The notes under the pieces: generated by a model | What the model saw: the letters and a program-made list of their open reading frames with translations, nothing else | What the model was told of the DNA's origin: nothing | Database searches by the model: none | In this document: in pieces, positions 39,992 to 49,500 of the stretch | Layout of the letters: each line of letters opens with the position of its first letter | Numbering within the stretch: position 1 is the first letter of the stretch | Position numbers and translations under genes: made by a program | Source of the DNA: Thalassotalea piscium | Lineage (GTDB): Bacteria; Pseudomonadota; Gammaproteobacteria; Enterobacterales; Alteromonadaceae | Assembly (NCBI RefSeq): GCF_030295935.1 | Contig: NZ_AP027362.1 | Span: 2,976,001 to 3,040,000 of the forward strand | Direction of reading: 5' to 3' | Length of the DNA stretch: 64,000 nt

Positions 39992-40660
39992 TTAATCCTT
40001 AAGGGGAATAGATTCTATTAAAGGTTTTAACTGTTCACACTGTTTATTAAAATATATATCGATTTGTGTTTCAAAAAAATAAGACGATGAAAATTGCAAT
40101 CTATTTTTTTCAGCTAATTCATTAAACGCTATATTATCAATCATCGCATAATCAACTTTGCCCGACAAAACCATATCAATGGCTTCTACAACCGACTCTA
40201 CATAGTTAATAGAAATATTTTCACTTTTTAATCTATTAATAAAATCTGATTTATCGCTTGATCTTAACAAACTAATAGAGTGTGATTTCAGTTCTGAGAT
40301 AGACTGCCAAAAAAACTCAACTGGCTGGTGTAAACGCGCTAAGCCAATTCGCACATTTTCTTCACTTAATGTATACCTTATTATATTTTCGCTAGGCGGT
40401 GGCGGATAAAAGCTAGCGCACCAACGCCCTGAGTAAACAAGTTTATTAGCTCTAGCTGGAGGATAAAATAAAGGCACCCAAGAAAAATTTGAAGTTAATT
40501 TATTTTTGTTTAGCAGTTCAATCGATGTGCCATAATTCTTTTTTGATAATGTTAGAAATGGAGGATACTCTACTGCAATAACGTCAACCTTAGTTTGTGC
40601 AAACAAATTGACGCTATATAACATAGAAATAAGAATGATAGATATTCTGGTTATTAGCAT
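39992..40660 (-). CDS. Periplasmic solute-binding-like protein (family 3 type)
   Basis: The 222-residue protein has a signal peptide (about residues 1-21) and the pattern of short bacterial family-3 solute-binding-like domains (VIAVEYPPFLT at the start, VDYAMIDNIAFNELA in the second lobe). No ABC permease lies nearby. It is 90 bp upstream of the histidine kinase in the same direction, so it may be a sensor partner; that is inference. Confidence 0.6.
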   Translation of the reverse strand: MLITRISIILISMLYSVNLFAQTKVDVIAVEYPPFLTLSKKNYGTSIELLNKNKLTSNFSWVPLFYPPARANKLVYSGRWCASFYPPPPSENIIRYTLSEENVRIGLARLHQPVEFFWQSISELKSHSISLLRSSDKSDFINRLKSENISINYVESVVEAIDMVLSGKVDYAMIDNIAFNELAEKNRLQFSSSYFFETQIDIYFNKQCEQLKPLIESIPLKD

Positions 40661-40687
40661 AGTCCTTCTCGCTTAATAAATGATATT

Positions 40688-40742
40688 AGGCTCTATTGAA
40701 TTTTCGTTTACAGTGGAATATAAAATGAAAGTTCAACAGGCC
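40688..40742. repeat. Short inverted repeat like the ends of the family-C element
   Basis: About 55 bp form a hairpin with arms resembling the ends of the larger element at 42055-42369 (left CTATTGAATTTTCGTTTA; right TAAAATGAAAGTTCAACAGG). It looks like a version with the interior missing. Confidence 0.5.
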
Positions 40743-40877
40743 ATTGACTATCATACGTAAATTCTGCGAAATTAGGAGCGTTTTTTTATCACTAGTGCCA
40801 ACAGTCTGCAGTAGAATCTTTAATCAAATTACAACACCCTATAATTAAAGAATAAAAGGCTGTAACACCCAACCAAT

Positions 40878-41915
40878 TTAATCAACTAGCATCTCCTCAG
40901 GGTTAATCAATTTATGCAATATAGGGCTTGTCGTTGTATAAAGCGTTGCAACGCGTTTAGATGTATCCATAGATTGTTTTATAGCAAATGCCGCTAATGC
41001 CGCCTCATGAAAACCACTCAGTATTAGCTTTCTTTTCCCTGGGTAATAATTAATATCTCCAACCGCATAAATACCAGGAACTGACGTTTGAAACTTCTCT
41101 GTATCAACACAAACTTGATGATGATTCATGGCTAAATGCCAGTTTGCTATTGGTCCAATTTTAGGTGACAAACCAAAAAACACTAATAAGTGATCAAGCT
41201 CAACAGTGCGTTTAATACCCGACGATTGAACTATGATCTTACTCAGCAATCCGTCCTCTTGCTGATAATCGACAACTTGACCGCTTAAAAACTGCATTTC
41301 ATAGTTATCACACAACTGCTCCATTTTAACTACACTCGCTTTAGCCGCCCTAAAGTTACTACTTCTATGGATTAACAATACGCTTTTTGCAATAGGCTGT
41401 AGCGTCAACGCCCAGTCAAATGCACTATCGCCACCACCTAAAATTACAACATTTTTGTTTGCGAATCGGTTTTTATCTTTAACGCTATAAAAAAGCTGTT
41501 TATTTTCAAAAACTTCAACACCTTTTACTTTTAGGCGCACTGGTTCAAATGCACCACTACCAGCAGCAATAATAACGGCTCGACATTCAACCACCACAGA
41601 CTTATCTGTTTTAACATAAAACAAATCGTCTCTTACTTTCTCAATATCAATCACTTTTTGTGACAGTAAATACTCTGGCTTAAAAGGTGATGCTTGTTTT
41701 GCTAAGTCATTAACAATTGATTGGGCTGAAGCCATAGGAATTGCAGGAATATCATAAATAGGTTTTTCCGGATACAACTGCGAACACTGACCACCAATTT
41801 CTGGAACACTATCAATTACAATCGCCTTAAGCCCTTGTAAACCTAATTCAAATACTTGAAATAGCCCAACCGGCCCAGCACCAATAATAACAACGTCTGT
41901 TGCTCGTTTATTCAT
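40878..41915 (-). CDS. Ferredoxin/flavodoxin--NADP reductase, thioredoxin-reductase-like (type 2)
   Basis: The 345-residue flavoprotein has an N-terminal FAD loop GAGPVGL, the GGQCSQLYPEKPIYD stretch, a second nucleotide loop GGGDSAFDWAL, and YAVGDINYYPGK near the C-terminus. It lacks the CxxC of thioredoxin reductase, as in the type-2 (YumC-like) ferredoxin-NADP reductases. Two NsrR-like boxes lie 40-100 bp upstream, so it is likely induced by nitric oxide and may feed electrons to an NO-detoxifying or Fe-S-repair protein elsewhere. Confidence 0.82.
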   Translation of the reverse strand: MNKRATDVVIIGAGPVGLFQVFELGLQGLKAIVIDSVPEIGGQCSQLYPEKPIYDIPAIPMASAQSIVNDLAKQASPFKPEYLLSQKVIDIEKVRDDLFYVKTDKSVVVECRAVIIAAGSGAFEPVRLKVKGVEVFENKQLFYSVKDKNRFANKNVVILGGGDSAFDWALTLQPIAKSVLLIHRSSNFRAAKASVVKMEQLCDNYEMQFLSGQVVDYQQEDGLLSKIIVQSSGIKRTVELDHLLVFFGLSPKIGPIANWHLAMNHHQVCVDTEKFQTSVPGIYAVGDINYYPGKRKLILSGFHEAALAAFAIKQSMDTSKRVATLYTTTSPILHKLINPEEMLVD

Positions 41916-41955
41916 ATTTTTTCTTCCTTAATCAATTACTAAATCTAACAAACAT

Positions 41956-41978
41956 AAGATACATTTAATATGTACTTT
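41956..41978 (-). promoter_or_regulatory. NsrR-like box 1
   Basis: An 11-1-11 inverted repeat with halves AAGATACATTT and AATATGTACTTT around one base; 8 of 11 pairs match. It agrees with the known gammaproteobacterial NsrR site built from AAGATGCATTT-type halves. It is 41 bp upstream of the reductase start, where it could block the promoter. Confidence 0.7.
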
Positions 41979-41994
41979 ATGTTATACCTACTAT

Positions 41995-42017
41995 ATGATG
42001 CATGTCAAATGTATATT
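41995..42017 (-). promoter_or_regulatory. NsrR-like box 2
   Basis: A second 11-1-11 repeat, left half ATGATGCATGT and right half AAATGTATATT; 7 of 11 pairs match. Its centre is 39 bp from that of box 1, near four helical turns. A pair of boxes supports NO control of the adjacent reductase. Confidence 0.6.
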
Positions 42018-42054
42018 AAAGATAAGTAATTATGATTATCATTAAAAAATGATT

Positions 42055-42369
42055 AGGATCTGTTGATCTTTCAGTTTATAGCTCTGTTGCATTTGAAAAA
42101 GATGACAGTCGAGGCACTTAATGTAATGTTTGGTTGTTCCAAATGCACATTAAGTAACAAAGAGTGACGCTTTTTCAAGGCAACCCAAAGGGCTATGACT
42201 ATTTTTCAACCTAACATCGTTAAAAGTGGTTAAAGTACGACTGCACGGATGCAGAAGGTAGAGCGACGCAGGATGCCAAAGCCGAGAATGACTACATTGC
42301 ACCATTTTCGCCTTGTTATCTTAAAAAATAGTCTATAGCAGAGGCTAAAATGAAAGATCAACAGACCCT
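42055..42369. repeat. Family-C element (315 bp) with 24-bp inverted ends
   Basis: The ends pair at 22 of 24 positions (core CTGTTGATCTTTCA on the left, TGAAAGATCAACAG on the right). The interior has a nested imperfect hairpin: GTTGCATTTGAAAAAG pairs with CTTTTTCAAGGCAAC, and inside that CACTTAATGT pairs with ACATTAAGT (about 42090-42183). There is no coding sequence. This fits a MITE-like element with RNA-forming capacity. Confidence 0.75.
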
Positions 42370-42587
42370 AACCTTTTAACAGAATTAAAGGTCAATGCAG
42401 GTACAAAGTTCGAAACACAAAGGCTATTAATTAGTTATTCTCTGCATGACTACCAAGAATCAAACTTAGAAAACTATCTGTCAGGTGGTTGTCTTAACAA
42501 TATTTATTAAACTAAGATCAAGATGGCTTAATCGCTAACGTTAAAGCCAGCCTACTTGATCAAATAAACGAGATACAGGAAGCATAA
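42370..42587 (+). pseudogene. Possible coding remnant fused to the nsrR start
   Basis: From the edge of the family-C element an open frame reads LLTELKVNAGTKFETQR and onward to LSGGCLNN, stopping at 42510. A second frame then reads DQDGLIANVKASLLDQ and ends in EIQEA with a TAA at 42585-42587 that overlaps the nsrR ATG as TAATG. The coding-like text and the coupling overlap suggest the decayed 3' end of a gene once co-transcribed with nsrR, cut by the element and frameshifted. The family is not recognised. Confidence 0.4.
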
Positions 42588-43021
42588 TGCAACTCACCCG
42601 TCATACTGATTACGGTATTAGAATTTTAATGTATTTAGCACTATTACCCGCTAACGAGCGCGCGAGTATTGATGCTATAAGCGAGATCTATAACATTTCA
42701 AGAAATAACGTGAACAAAATAGTACATCAACTCGGTAAAGCCAAGGTTATAGAAACCAGACGAGGTAAAGGCGGTGGTTTTTATTTGAGCAAGGCCCCCA
42801 AGCACATAAATATTGGCGATATTGTAATGTTACTTGAGAGTACATTAGAGGTGGTTGACTGCCAAAAACAGCAATGTTTAGTATTACCTTCATGTAAGTT
42901 TAAACAAATACTTAACAGTGCAACTAATGCATTTCTTGAGGTACTAAAAGAGTACACGTTAGCCGATTTAGTCAAGGATTCAAAAAGTGATTTAACCACT
43001 ATTTTAAAAATATCTGTCTAA
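42587..43021 (+). CDS. nsrR: Nitric-oxide-sensing Rrf2-family repressor NsrR
   Basis: NsrR holds an Fe-S cluster that reacts with NO, releasing DNA. The 144 residues have an Rrf2 winged helix (MQLTRHTDYGIRILMYLA) and three cysteines, Cys92, Cys97 and Cys103, matching the spacing of E. coli NsrR (91, 96, 102). The two boxes upstream of the divergent reductase are likely targets. The C-terminal YTLADLV motif is also typical. Confidence 0.92.
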   Translation: MQLTRHTDYGIRILMYLALLPANERASIDAISEIYNISRNNVNKIVHQLGKAKVIETRRGKGGGFYLSKAPKHINIGDIVMLLESTLEVVDCQKQQCLVLPSCKFKQILNSATNAFLEVLKEYTLADLVKDSKSDLTTILKISV

Positions 43022-43066
43022 GTTCGCACTAAGTTATTTTATAAGCCTATTCAAGATAAGAACCTG

Positions 43067-43567
43067 TTAAGTGCAGTCGCCAGCAAGCATTTCTATCGTT
43101 AAATTGGTTTTATTGTCACCAATTGCCTTCATCCCTTTTACTGGTTTTGAATACCCACACAACCAAGAGATTGGACTTAACGGGCTTCCTTCTACTACCG
43201 CAGGCCTAAAGGTTAGTATTTTTCCTTGTAGCGGCTGCGGAACTTTATTACCCAACGTAATATGAAAAGCGCCATTAACCACCTCTACTCGGGTAATTTT
43301 GTTAGAAATTAGCTTATCAGGTAAAGGTAAACCTACCTCTTTATTATTAATTGGAAAACTTAAGTGCTCACCATAATATTCAGTTATCGGCTGTCTGATA
43401 TTACCTGCATAAGAGTATGCCTCAACCACATGTGCTTTAATGGTGTAGGTTTGATATTGCGGTAATGCTACTGCAGCCAAGATACTAATAATAGATACCA
43501 CTATCATTAATTCAATTAGTGTAAATCCTTTTACCTTATTCAGTGATTTTTTCATTAACTTTGTCAT
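43067..43567 (-). CDS. Type IV pilin
   Basis: The 166-residue protein has a prepilin leader with cleavage between Gly14 and Phe15 and the usual Glu at +5 ([18 protein letters not shown]). A C-terminal loop is closed by Cys137 and Cys165, the D-region typical of PilA/PilE-type pilins. It overlaps the T2SF-like gene upstream by four bases. No other pilus genes are near, so it may be an accessory or orphan pilin. Confidence 0.85.
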   Translation of the reverse strand: MTKLMKKSLNKVKGFTLIELMIVVSIISILAAVALPQYQTYTIKAHVVEAYSYAGNIRQPITEYYGEHLSFPINNKEVGLPLPDKLISNKITRVEVVNGAFHITLGNKVPQPLQGKILTFRPAVVEGSPLSPISWLCGYSKPVKGMKAIGDNKTNLTIEMLAGDCT

Positions 43568-44403
43568 TGGATAATAGCTCCGAGCTTAAAGATTGGGTCA
43601 TAAACTTGTAAAATATAAAAGGCAATGGCTAACGTCAAAACCGTATAAAATATGGTAAGCATTCGTTTAGCTTGCTGTTGTATTATCATTTCTAGTTGTT
43701 CTGAGTGATGTGCAAATAGTGAACTAAGCTCTACAGATTCATCAAGCCCCATGTTGTTCACAGCATTTAGTTGGTCGCTAAAGTCATCATCAGCGCTATT
43801 TTTACTAAACGAGCATTTAATAATTTTGTTTAACTTAATAATTTCGTTCAGCGCTTTTTGGGGAATAAAGAACGTTATTTTATTACTTGGTAGTTTAATA
43901 ATAAACTTGTCTATGTTTTTAACGTATTTTCGAAATAAAAATGTAGCGATTAAAGTAAACGCTGCAGATATTAACCCTAGGCCCCAAACAAATGGCATTA
44001 ATTCAAAAGTATTGCTGCCAATACTTGGATATTGTTGAACAAGGCTAGAAAAAACAGGGAAGACAAACGCCTTATAAATAGAAATAAAAACAATAAAAAC
44101 GACGGAAATAGCTTCTAAATAACCTAATTTGGCCATGATAGATTTATATACTTTTGACGAGGTTAAACTTTCAGCGAGATCAATCGAAGATAGAATGGTT
44201 AATGCCCTTTGAGCATCTTCCCTACTAGAAAGATTCAATACTTTATCAAATAATTCTTTTTGTATGCTGGTTAAATCGTTTTTAGCATATAAAGTCGTTA
44301 AATTAGACTGTTCAAATAACTGACTGGTTTGATTAAGTGTTTGGCCTTCATTAATTTTTTGAAGAAAAAACCTGCATTTGAAGTGAAATTGCTTCCAACT
44401 CAT
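43564..44403 (-). CDS. Divergent T2SF/PilC-like inner-membrane protein, single domain
   Basis: The 279-residue protein resembles the second half of PilC/GspF platform proteins: a helical bundle, two central membrane segments (about residues 97-115 and 131-153) and a C-terminal membrane helix ending near DPIFKLG. Normal PilC has about 400 residues and two such domains; here only one is left. It is translationally coupled (ATGA) to the pilin. It may be a specialised platform or a decayed remnant. The assignment is by pattern only. Confidence 0.5.
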   Translation of the reverse strand: MSWKQFHFKCRFFLQKINEGQTLNQTSQLFEQSNLTTLYAKNDLTSIQKELFDKVLNLSSREDAQRALTILSSIDLAESLTSSKVYKSIMAKLGYLEAISVVFIVFISIYKAFVFPVFSSLVQQYPSIGSNTFELMPFVWGLGLISAAFTLIATFLFRKYVKNIDKFIIKLPSNKITFFIPQKALNEIIKLNKIIKCSFSKNSADDDFSDQLNAVNNMGLDESVELSSLFAHHSEQLEMIIQQQAKRMLTIFYTVLTLAIAFYILQVYDPIFKLGAIIQ

Positions 44404-44469
44404 AAGTCCCTGCTATTTTATTTATATTCCACCCATAAACTTTACATTCAATAGCATTTTATATCAATT

Positions 44470-44631
44470 ATACCAGTTTCATTAATTATGTGATCTATTT
44501 TATACGCAGTAAAAACAGTCAAATACAAGGCATTTATTTTCATAACTAGTTGTTCTAATTATAAAATAAATAACGTAGTAGTTGATTGTTTTAGCCAGTA
44601 GAAATGATCACATAGTTAGTGAGATTGGTAT
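44470..44631. repeat. Full family-A element (162 bp), copy 2
   Basis: It is nearly identical to 27154-27315 and equal in length, with the same imperfect inverted ends (ATACCAGTTTCATTAATTA and GTGAGATTGGTAT). It fills most of the 310-bp gap between the T2SF-like and MerR genes; nothing else was seen there. Confidence 0.8.
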
Positions 44632-44713
44632 TACCTGCGCTAAGTTGTTAGCTGACAACACAAACCTATGAAAGCGACAGATATATACCCGCTCCACTCA
44701 AAAGACTAGGTTA

Positions 44714-45100
44714 TTATTGTTTCAAACTTTTCAATATTTCACATTCACCTACACTATCATTTGGGCAAGACACAGCTAGAGAGTGTAAGGTTTTTTCGAG
44801 TAAGGTAAGTTCATTAATGGTTTTTCGGACATTATCTAATTGTTGCTCGATCATTAAATCTACTTCTTTGCAGGAAGAACTATTATCCGATTGAGCACTA
44901 ATTAACATTTTAATTTGCTCAAGGGGTATTTGCAGTTCGCGACATCGTCGAATAAAAATCAAACGCTCTACATCTGCCTCGGTGTAATCTCTATAACCAT
45001 TAGCGCAACGCTTAGCTTTTGGCAATAGACCAACATCTTCATAATAACGAATTGTTTTACTAACAACGCGAGTTAATTTAGCCAGCTGACTTATTTTCAA
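44714..45100 (-). CDS. MerR-family metal-responsive regulator (CadR/PbrR-like)
   Basis: The 128-residue protein has a MerR helix-turn-helix (KISQLAKLTRVVSKTIRYYEDVGLLP) and metal-site cysteines Cys77, Cys112 and Cys120, the layout of Cd/Pb/Zn-sensing MerR proteins. It is divergent from a CDF-type transporter, whose promoter it probably controls by DNA twisting. It differs from the mercury-type MerR at 57668 in cysteine spacing. Confidence 0.85.
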   Translation of the reverse strand: MKISQLAKLTRVVSKTIRYYEDVGLLPKAKRCANGYRDYTEADVERLIFIRRCRELQIPLEQIKMLISAQSDNSSSCKEVDLMIEQQLDNVRKTINELTLLEKTLHSLAVSCPNDSVGECEILKSLKQ

Positions 45101-45107
45101 AATACTT

Positions 45108-45138
45108 GACCTTCCACTTACAGTAACGTTTATGATGA
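45108..45138 (+). promoter_or_regulatory. MerR-type promoter of the CDF transporter, 19-bp spacer
   Basis: -35 TTGACC (45108-45113) and -10 TATGAT (45133-45138) are 19 bp apart, the long spacer typical of MerR-controlled promoters. It lies between the divergent MerR gene and the transporter. The inner dyad is weak. Confidence 0.7.
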
Positions 45139-45177
45139 CTTAAATCGATAACCTATTCAACTTAAGTAATATCTACT

Positions 45178-45780
45178 ATGCCAAACTGTTGTGCCACTGA
45201 AGCAAAAAATACTAGCCAGAGAAAGTTATTATGGATAGTACTGATACTAAACCTCACCATGTTTATCGTCGAGTTTATTGCAGGTTGGTTGGCAAACTCT
45301 AGCGGGTTACTTGCTGACTCGTTAGATATGCTCGCAGATGCTGCAGTTTATTCACTGAGCTTATATGCCGTTGGCAAAAGCCTACTTTATAAAGGTCGTG
45401 CAGCATTAACCAATGGTTACTTACAATTATCACTTGGCTTACTGGTGTTAGTTGATGTGGCAAGACGAATATGGTTTGGCAGCGAACCTCAATCTGAGTT
45501 AATGTTTTCCGTGGGTTTTATCGCCCTTATTGTTAATATTACTTGCTTTGTTTTATTATTTAAATTTAGACAAGGCGACGTTAATTTAAAAGCCAGTTGG
45601 ATTTGCTCCCGCAATGATATGCTTGCCAATATTGGGGTATTGTTATCAGCGTTTTTAGTTGCACGATTAAACACCGCTTGGCCAGATTGGGCTATAGGCA
45701 GCATTATTGCCGTTATTGTGATCCATTCAAGCGTATCAATCATTAAAGAGGCAACAGCGTCAATTAAAAAAGCACAATAA
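45178..45780 (+). CDS. Cation diffusion facilitator-type metal transporter, membrane domain only
   Basis: The 200-residue protein has six membrane segments with the CDF signature region NSSGLLADSLDMLADA (Asp-x3-Asp-type site) and SRNDMLANIG in the fifth segment, where His is replaced. It lacks the usual cytoplasmic C-terminal domain, so it is shorter than the 300-residue norm. Paired with a Cd/Pb/Zn-type MerR, it likely exports a heavy metal. An N-terminal NCC motif may bind metal. Confidence 0.8.
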   Translation: MPNCCATEAKNTSQRKLLWIVLILNLTMFIVEFIAGWLANSSGLLADSLDMLADAAVYSLSLYAVGKSLLYKGRAALTNGYLQLSLGLLVLVDVARRIWFGSEPQSELMFSVGFIALIVNITCFVLLFKFRQGDVNLKASWICSRNDMLANIGVLLSAFLVARLNTAWPDWAIGSIIAVIVIHSSVSIIKEATASIKKAQ

Positions 45781-45800
45781 TCCAAGTTATATAAATAAAA

Positions 45801-45819
45801 GCCCTAACCCAACTAGGGC
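45801..45819 (-). terminator. Hairpin between the CDF gene and the phoH remnant
   Basis: The stem GCCCTA/TAGGGC with a 7-base loop lies between convergent genes. On the minus strand it is followed by TTTTATTTAT, so it suits the phoH direction better. Confidence 0.6.
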
Positions 45820-45887
45820 CTAATAAATACTAACGCTATACATTAACTTTAGCTCAGGCTACACAGTGTTCATAACTCACTGTGCAC

Positions 45888-46427
45888 TTATAAATTTTCT
45901 TCCGCAAAGGCAGCTAATTTACTACGTACAACACCATTAAGATTAACAGTAGTACTTCCAGGAAAGTCTTTAAAACGCTCAACAATATAAGTTAACCCTG
46001 ATGTTAAAGCGTTTAAATAATTACTGTCAATTTGTGCTAAGTTGCCTGAACAAACAATTTTAGTCCCTTCGCCGCAGCGAGTAATAATTGTTTTTAACTG
46101 AGATGCCGTTAAGTTTTGACACTCATCAAGCAATACAAAAGCATTTTGAATACTTCTACCGCGCATAAAATTAACCGACTTAAACTGAATGTTCGCTTTG
46201 TCCATTATATAGTTCAAGATGCCTTTCATGTTTTCGTCTTGCTTATGCAGTACTTCTAAAGAATCTGTTATTGCAGCTAGCCAAGGCGCCATTTTTTCTT
46301 CTTCCGTACCGGGTAAAAAGCCTATTGATTCGGCAATCTCAGGTGTGCTTCTAGTAACAATAATTTTATCATAAAGCCCTCTTTCAACCACTTGTTCAAG
46401 GGCCGATGCTAATGCTAATAAGGTTTT
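45888..46427 (-). pseudogene. PhoH-family ATPase, 3' remnant cut by the island
   Basis: About 179 C-terminal codons remain of a PhoH-family protein (probably the PIN-PhoH type). The frame begins at the Walker A Lys-Thr codons (KTLLALASALEQ), then IIVTRSTPE and Walker B FVLLDECQNLT, and ends with the intact C-terminus ERFKDFPGS and onward. Upstream of Lys-Thr the frame meets a TAA at once, so the N-terminal part and most of the P-loop are gone. A GTG at 46391 could start a 167-residue fragment, but it would lack Walker A and is unlikely to work. Confidence 0.85.
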
Positions 46428-46523
46428 AAGGTATTATAAATTAAAAATAGACACACCGACCGACCGATTAAATGCTATTATTTACGTTCATTTATCTAAA
46501 AGTCGATATAAATTTTAAGGTAT
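46424..46523. other. Island left end with an 11-bp direct repeat
   Basis: TTTTAAGGTAT occurs at 46424-46434, spanning the phoH/island junction, and again at 46513-46523. The second copy is part of a 10-bp palindrome AGGTATACCT. Between them is a triple CCGA/ACCG run near 46450-46465. This may hold recombinase-binding and promoter sites for the operon that starts at 46539. Confidence 0.55.
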
Positions 46524-46538
46524 ACCTAAATTAGCCCC

Positions 46539-49500
46539 ATGAAAAACTATAAAAATAAAAGCATCCTCAACATCGACAATACAATTTTCCAAAGCTTAGC
46601 CCCAAAAAGCAGCTTTTTACAACATTGTTTAATCAGCTCAAAATGGGATGATGAAAACGAAAAAACCTCATCTCTTGCGCATTACAATTTACGATTAGCG
46701 ATATCAAAGTTACTGCAACTGATAAATACTGACGAAGAAGAGCACCAAGCATTAATCCATTTATTAGTGAGTAAACCAGAGACTATAACCATCAAAGATC
46801 TTATCCAAGGTTACAAGTCAGTTGAGCTAGCATTAGTAAACAGCTTTCCTTTGAGCAGAGCCAAAAGCTACAGCACCGCAGTCAGAAACTTTTTCAATTC
46901 ATTCAGTGCCCCCATAGAAAATGGATTTAATGCGACAGAATTAGCATATGAAACACTATTATCAACAAATGTAGACTTTAAAAAAAATCCTAACATCGAT
47001 CTTTTTACCATTGATGTAAAAAATAAGATTAAGTTTACCGTTATTGATCCCGACACTTTGCCAAATCTATTTGTTAAAGACTCGGTTTTACACGATCTTC
47101 TGATCAATTTAGAAAACGCTTCAAAAGAACAGCCCTTTGAATACTCCGTCATCGCAGGCTTCAAAAAGTTGTTACGCGAAATTGATCAGTGGCCTGAAAA
47201 TTCTGAAATAAAGATTTTGCTTAACAAGCCATTAAAAAAATTAACACCAACAGGAGTTAACGAGGCGCTAATCGATTTTGAGAAAAACTTACATAAGGCT
47301 TTACCAAATAGAAAGTTGAATCAGCTAAGTACACTGTTTAGACAGAAGCTCTTTGATCATGGACTAACTGCTCCTGAACTAAATAAAGCGAAAGACCTTT
47401 TCAAAACCAACTTTAACAGCTCAGGTCAGTTAAAGTTTAAGCCACTGTTTAAAATACAATGTAAAAACTATGAGCACATTGTTGATTCATTCCAACTACC
47501 ATCCATCCTGCCGTTGGAAGGTGTAGGCGAGAATTGTTTTAATCAGCTCGAAAAAATATCAGAAACCAGCGCTGTCGATACGGGCAACGTAACTGACCTA
47601 ATAGAAATCTTGATGCTGATTCAGCAAGAGGGATATAGTGACGCGAGATTATTATTAGCTAAAAAGCCCGAAGACTTGATTGCTTATAATGTTTCCAAAG
47701 GCTTAATAGAACTAGAGTCATTAATCACCGAACATTTCCCAAATAAGAAGCAAGAAAAGCTGCAACTCATTCGTGACTTTCTCAACCTATGCGAAACCCC
47801 AACTAAAAGTGGAAGGTTACTAAAAGATTTTGAGATTGATTCGACTATTAATCCAAAAGACAAAATTAACACTATGGCTTTTCAAGGTTATTCCAAAGCT
47901 AACGGTAAAAAGTATGATGTCACTGTAAAGTTTAACCTTACTAAGTTAGCGCCATTGTTAAAGCCAAATAGCGTTCTGGTTACAGCATTGAACAACCTAC
48001 AAACTCACACAGCGACCACGCCAATGCCTGCCCCATCGTTATCTGATATAGAGCGAACTTTGGGCTATGTCATAGATACCTCATTAGAGTCGGCACAAAT
48101 CAAGCATATCCTTACCAGCCCCTTGTCTGAATTAGAACAGCGAGATTTCAGGTTGGGTTTTGCTCAACTTGAAGACATCATCGATGAGCAGGATATACAA
48201 TTAAAGGCTCCTAGAAGCCAAGGTCTACGCACATTCTTAAGTAATCACGCGGGTAAAATCAACGGCCTGATTGATATAAAAAACTGTGGTTTTAATTCTC
48301 GGTTTAGTGCTTCTGACGAAATGAATGCTCAAAAGCTAATTGAGCCTGTTGATGAAAATGGTGATGTTTTACCCAGCCCTATTCAAAATCAACAACAATC
48401 GCTATCAGAGTTAAGAAAAAATGTACAAGCGTACTTTGAAAAGCCAATTAACCAGATACTAAATGCGTGTAAGAAAGAAGTTGAATGTTATAAACAGCTT
48501 GTATCTACTTTTAACACTTATACGGAAAAAGACGAAAATGGGGTTCACATCAAAGATATCCCAGAAGACGTTACTGCTCTAGTTAAAGATAATCAGGTTG
48601 ACGAAGGTCGGTTTATTTTAAAGTCACAAGTGAGTGCCATTAGAAAAGAATTTACAACTGAAGTTGTGATGGGAGCTTACCTTCGGCACCAACTATCCAT
48701 TGGCACATCAGACTCAACTTACTGCTCTCAAAAATCTGAGTTAATCCCAACTTATGTGAAACACTGGTTTCCCAACTCAAGTACAGGTATGAGAGATTTT
48801 TTTTGGTCAGGCATATTTTTGCCAAAAAATGTTCTTCTTATGTGCTTTATTAGATTAGTTATCAGAACCACTTGGAATAAAGATGTAATAGCTACGTTGA
48901 CTCGTGCAAATTTGCCGGAGCAAATACCAGAAGGGCCTTTTGTACTTGCTGGCTTCAAAGAAAAAGTAGGTAAAGAGACTACGCCTGTTACGATTGAGCC
49001 ACATGAAAAAGAAATTCGTGAGGTGATCAGCTTTCTTATCCAGCATCATGACAACATGGTACGAATGGGCTTTCACCCAGAAAGTATTTGGGATACTCCG
49101 GGTTCGACAAAGCTAAATTTCCTATCGGCAGGTGTTATCGACAGGCTACGTGATCACTACACCCTACCGTATTTTCGGATGGAGTTATTAGCCAAACATC
49201 AAATGAATCTTAGAAAAGGTATCGACGGTAGCTTGGTTAATTCACAACGAGAGCGGAATCATGCAACCAGTAGAGTAACTTCTGCTTATCTAACGCACCC
49301 TATCGCCGTGATTGAATATGAAGCCAACAATGCAGATTTTCAGCGAAAATTTGAGACAACCGTTCAGTTTAGACATAAAGAAGCATCAATAGAGAAATAC
49401 GGCTTAGATCGTAGCAACATTGACGAGGATTTGATCGTAGCACCAGCGGATCATAAAGAAGAATTGCCAGATTGGTTCATTTTAGCAGACGGTTCATCTT

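Larger units (their letters stand above)
41916..42586. other. Intergenic region between the reductase and nsrR
   Basis: These 671 bp hold two NsrR-like boxes, the family-C element (42055-42369), and a likely coding remnant that ends on the nsrR start. Confidence 0.6.

Noticed and set aside
46391-46427. GTG at 46389-46391 as the start of a working 167-residue PhoH protein
   Set aside because: It would lack the whole Walker A. The frame continues upstream with typical PhoH sequence up to the island border, so this is a truncated gene.
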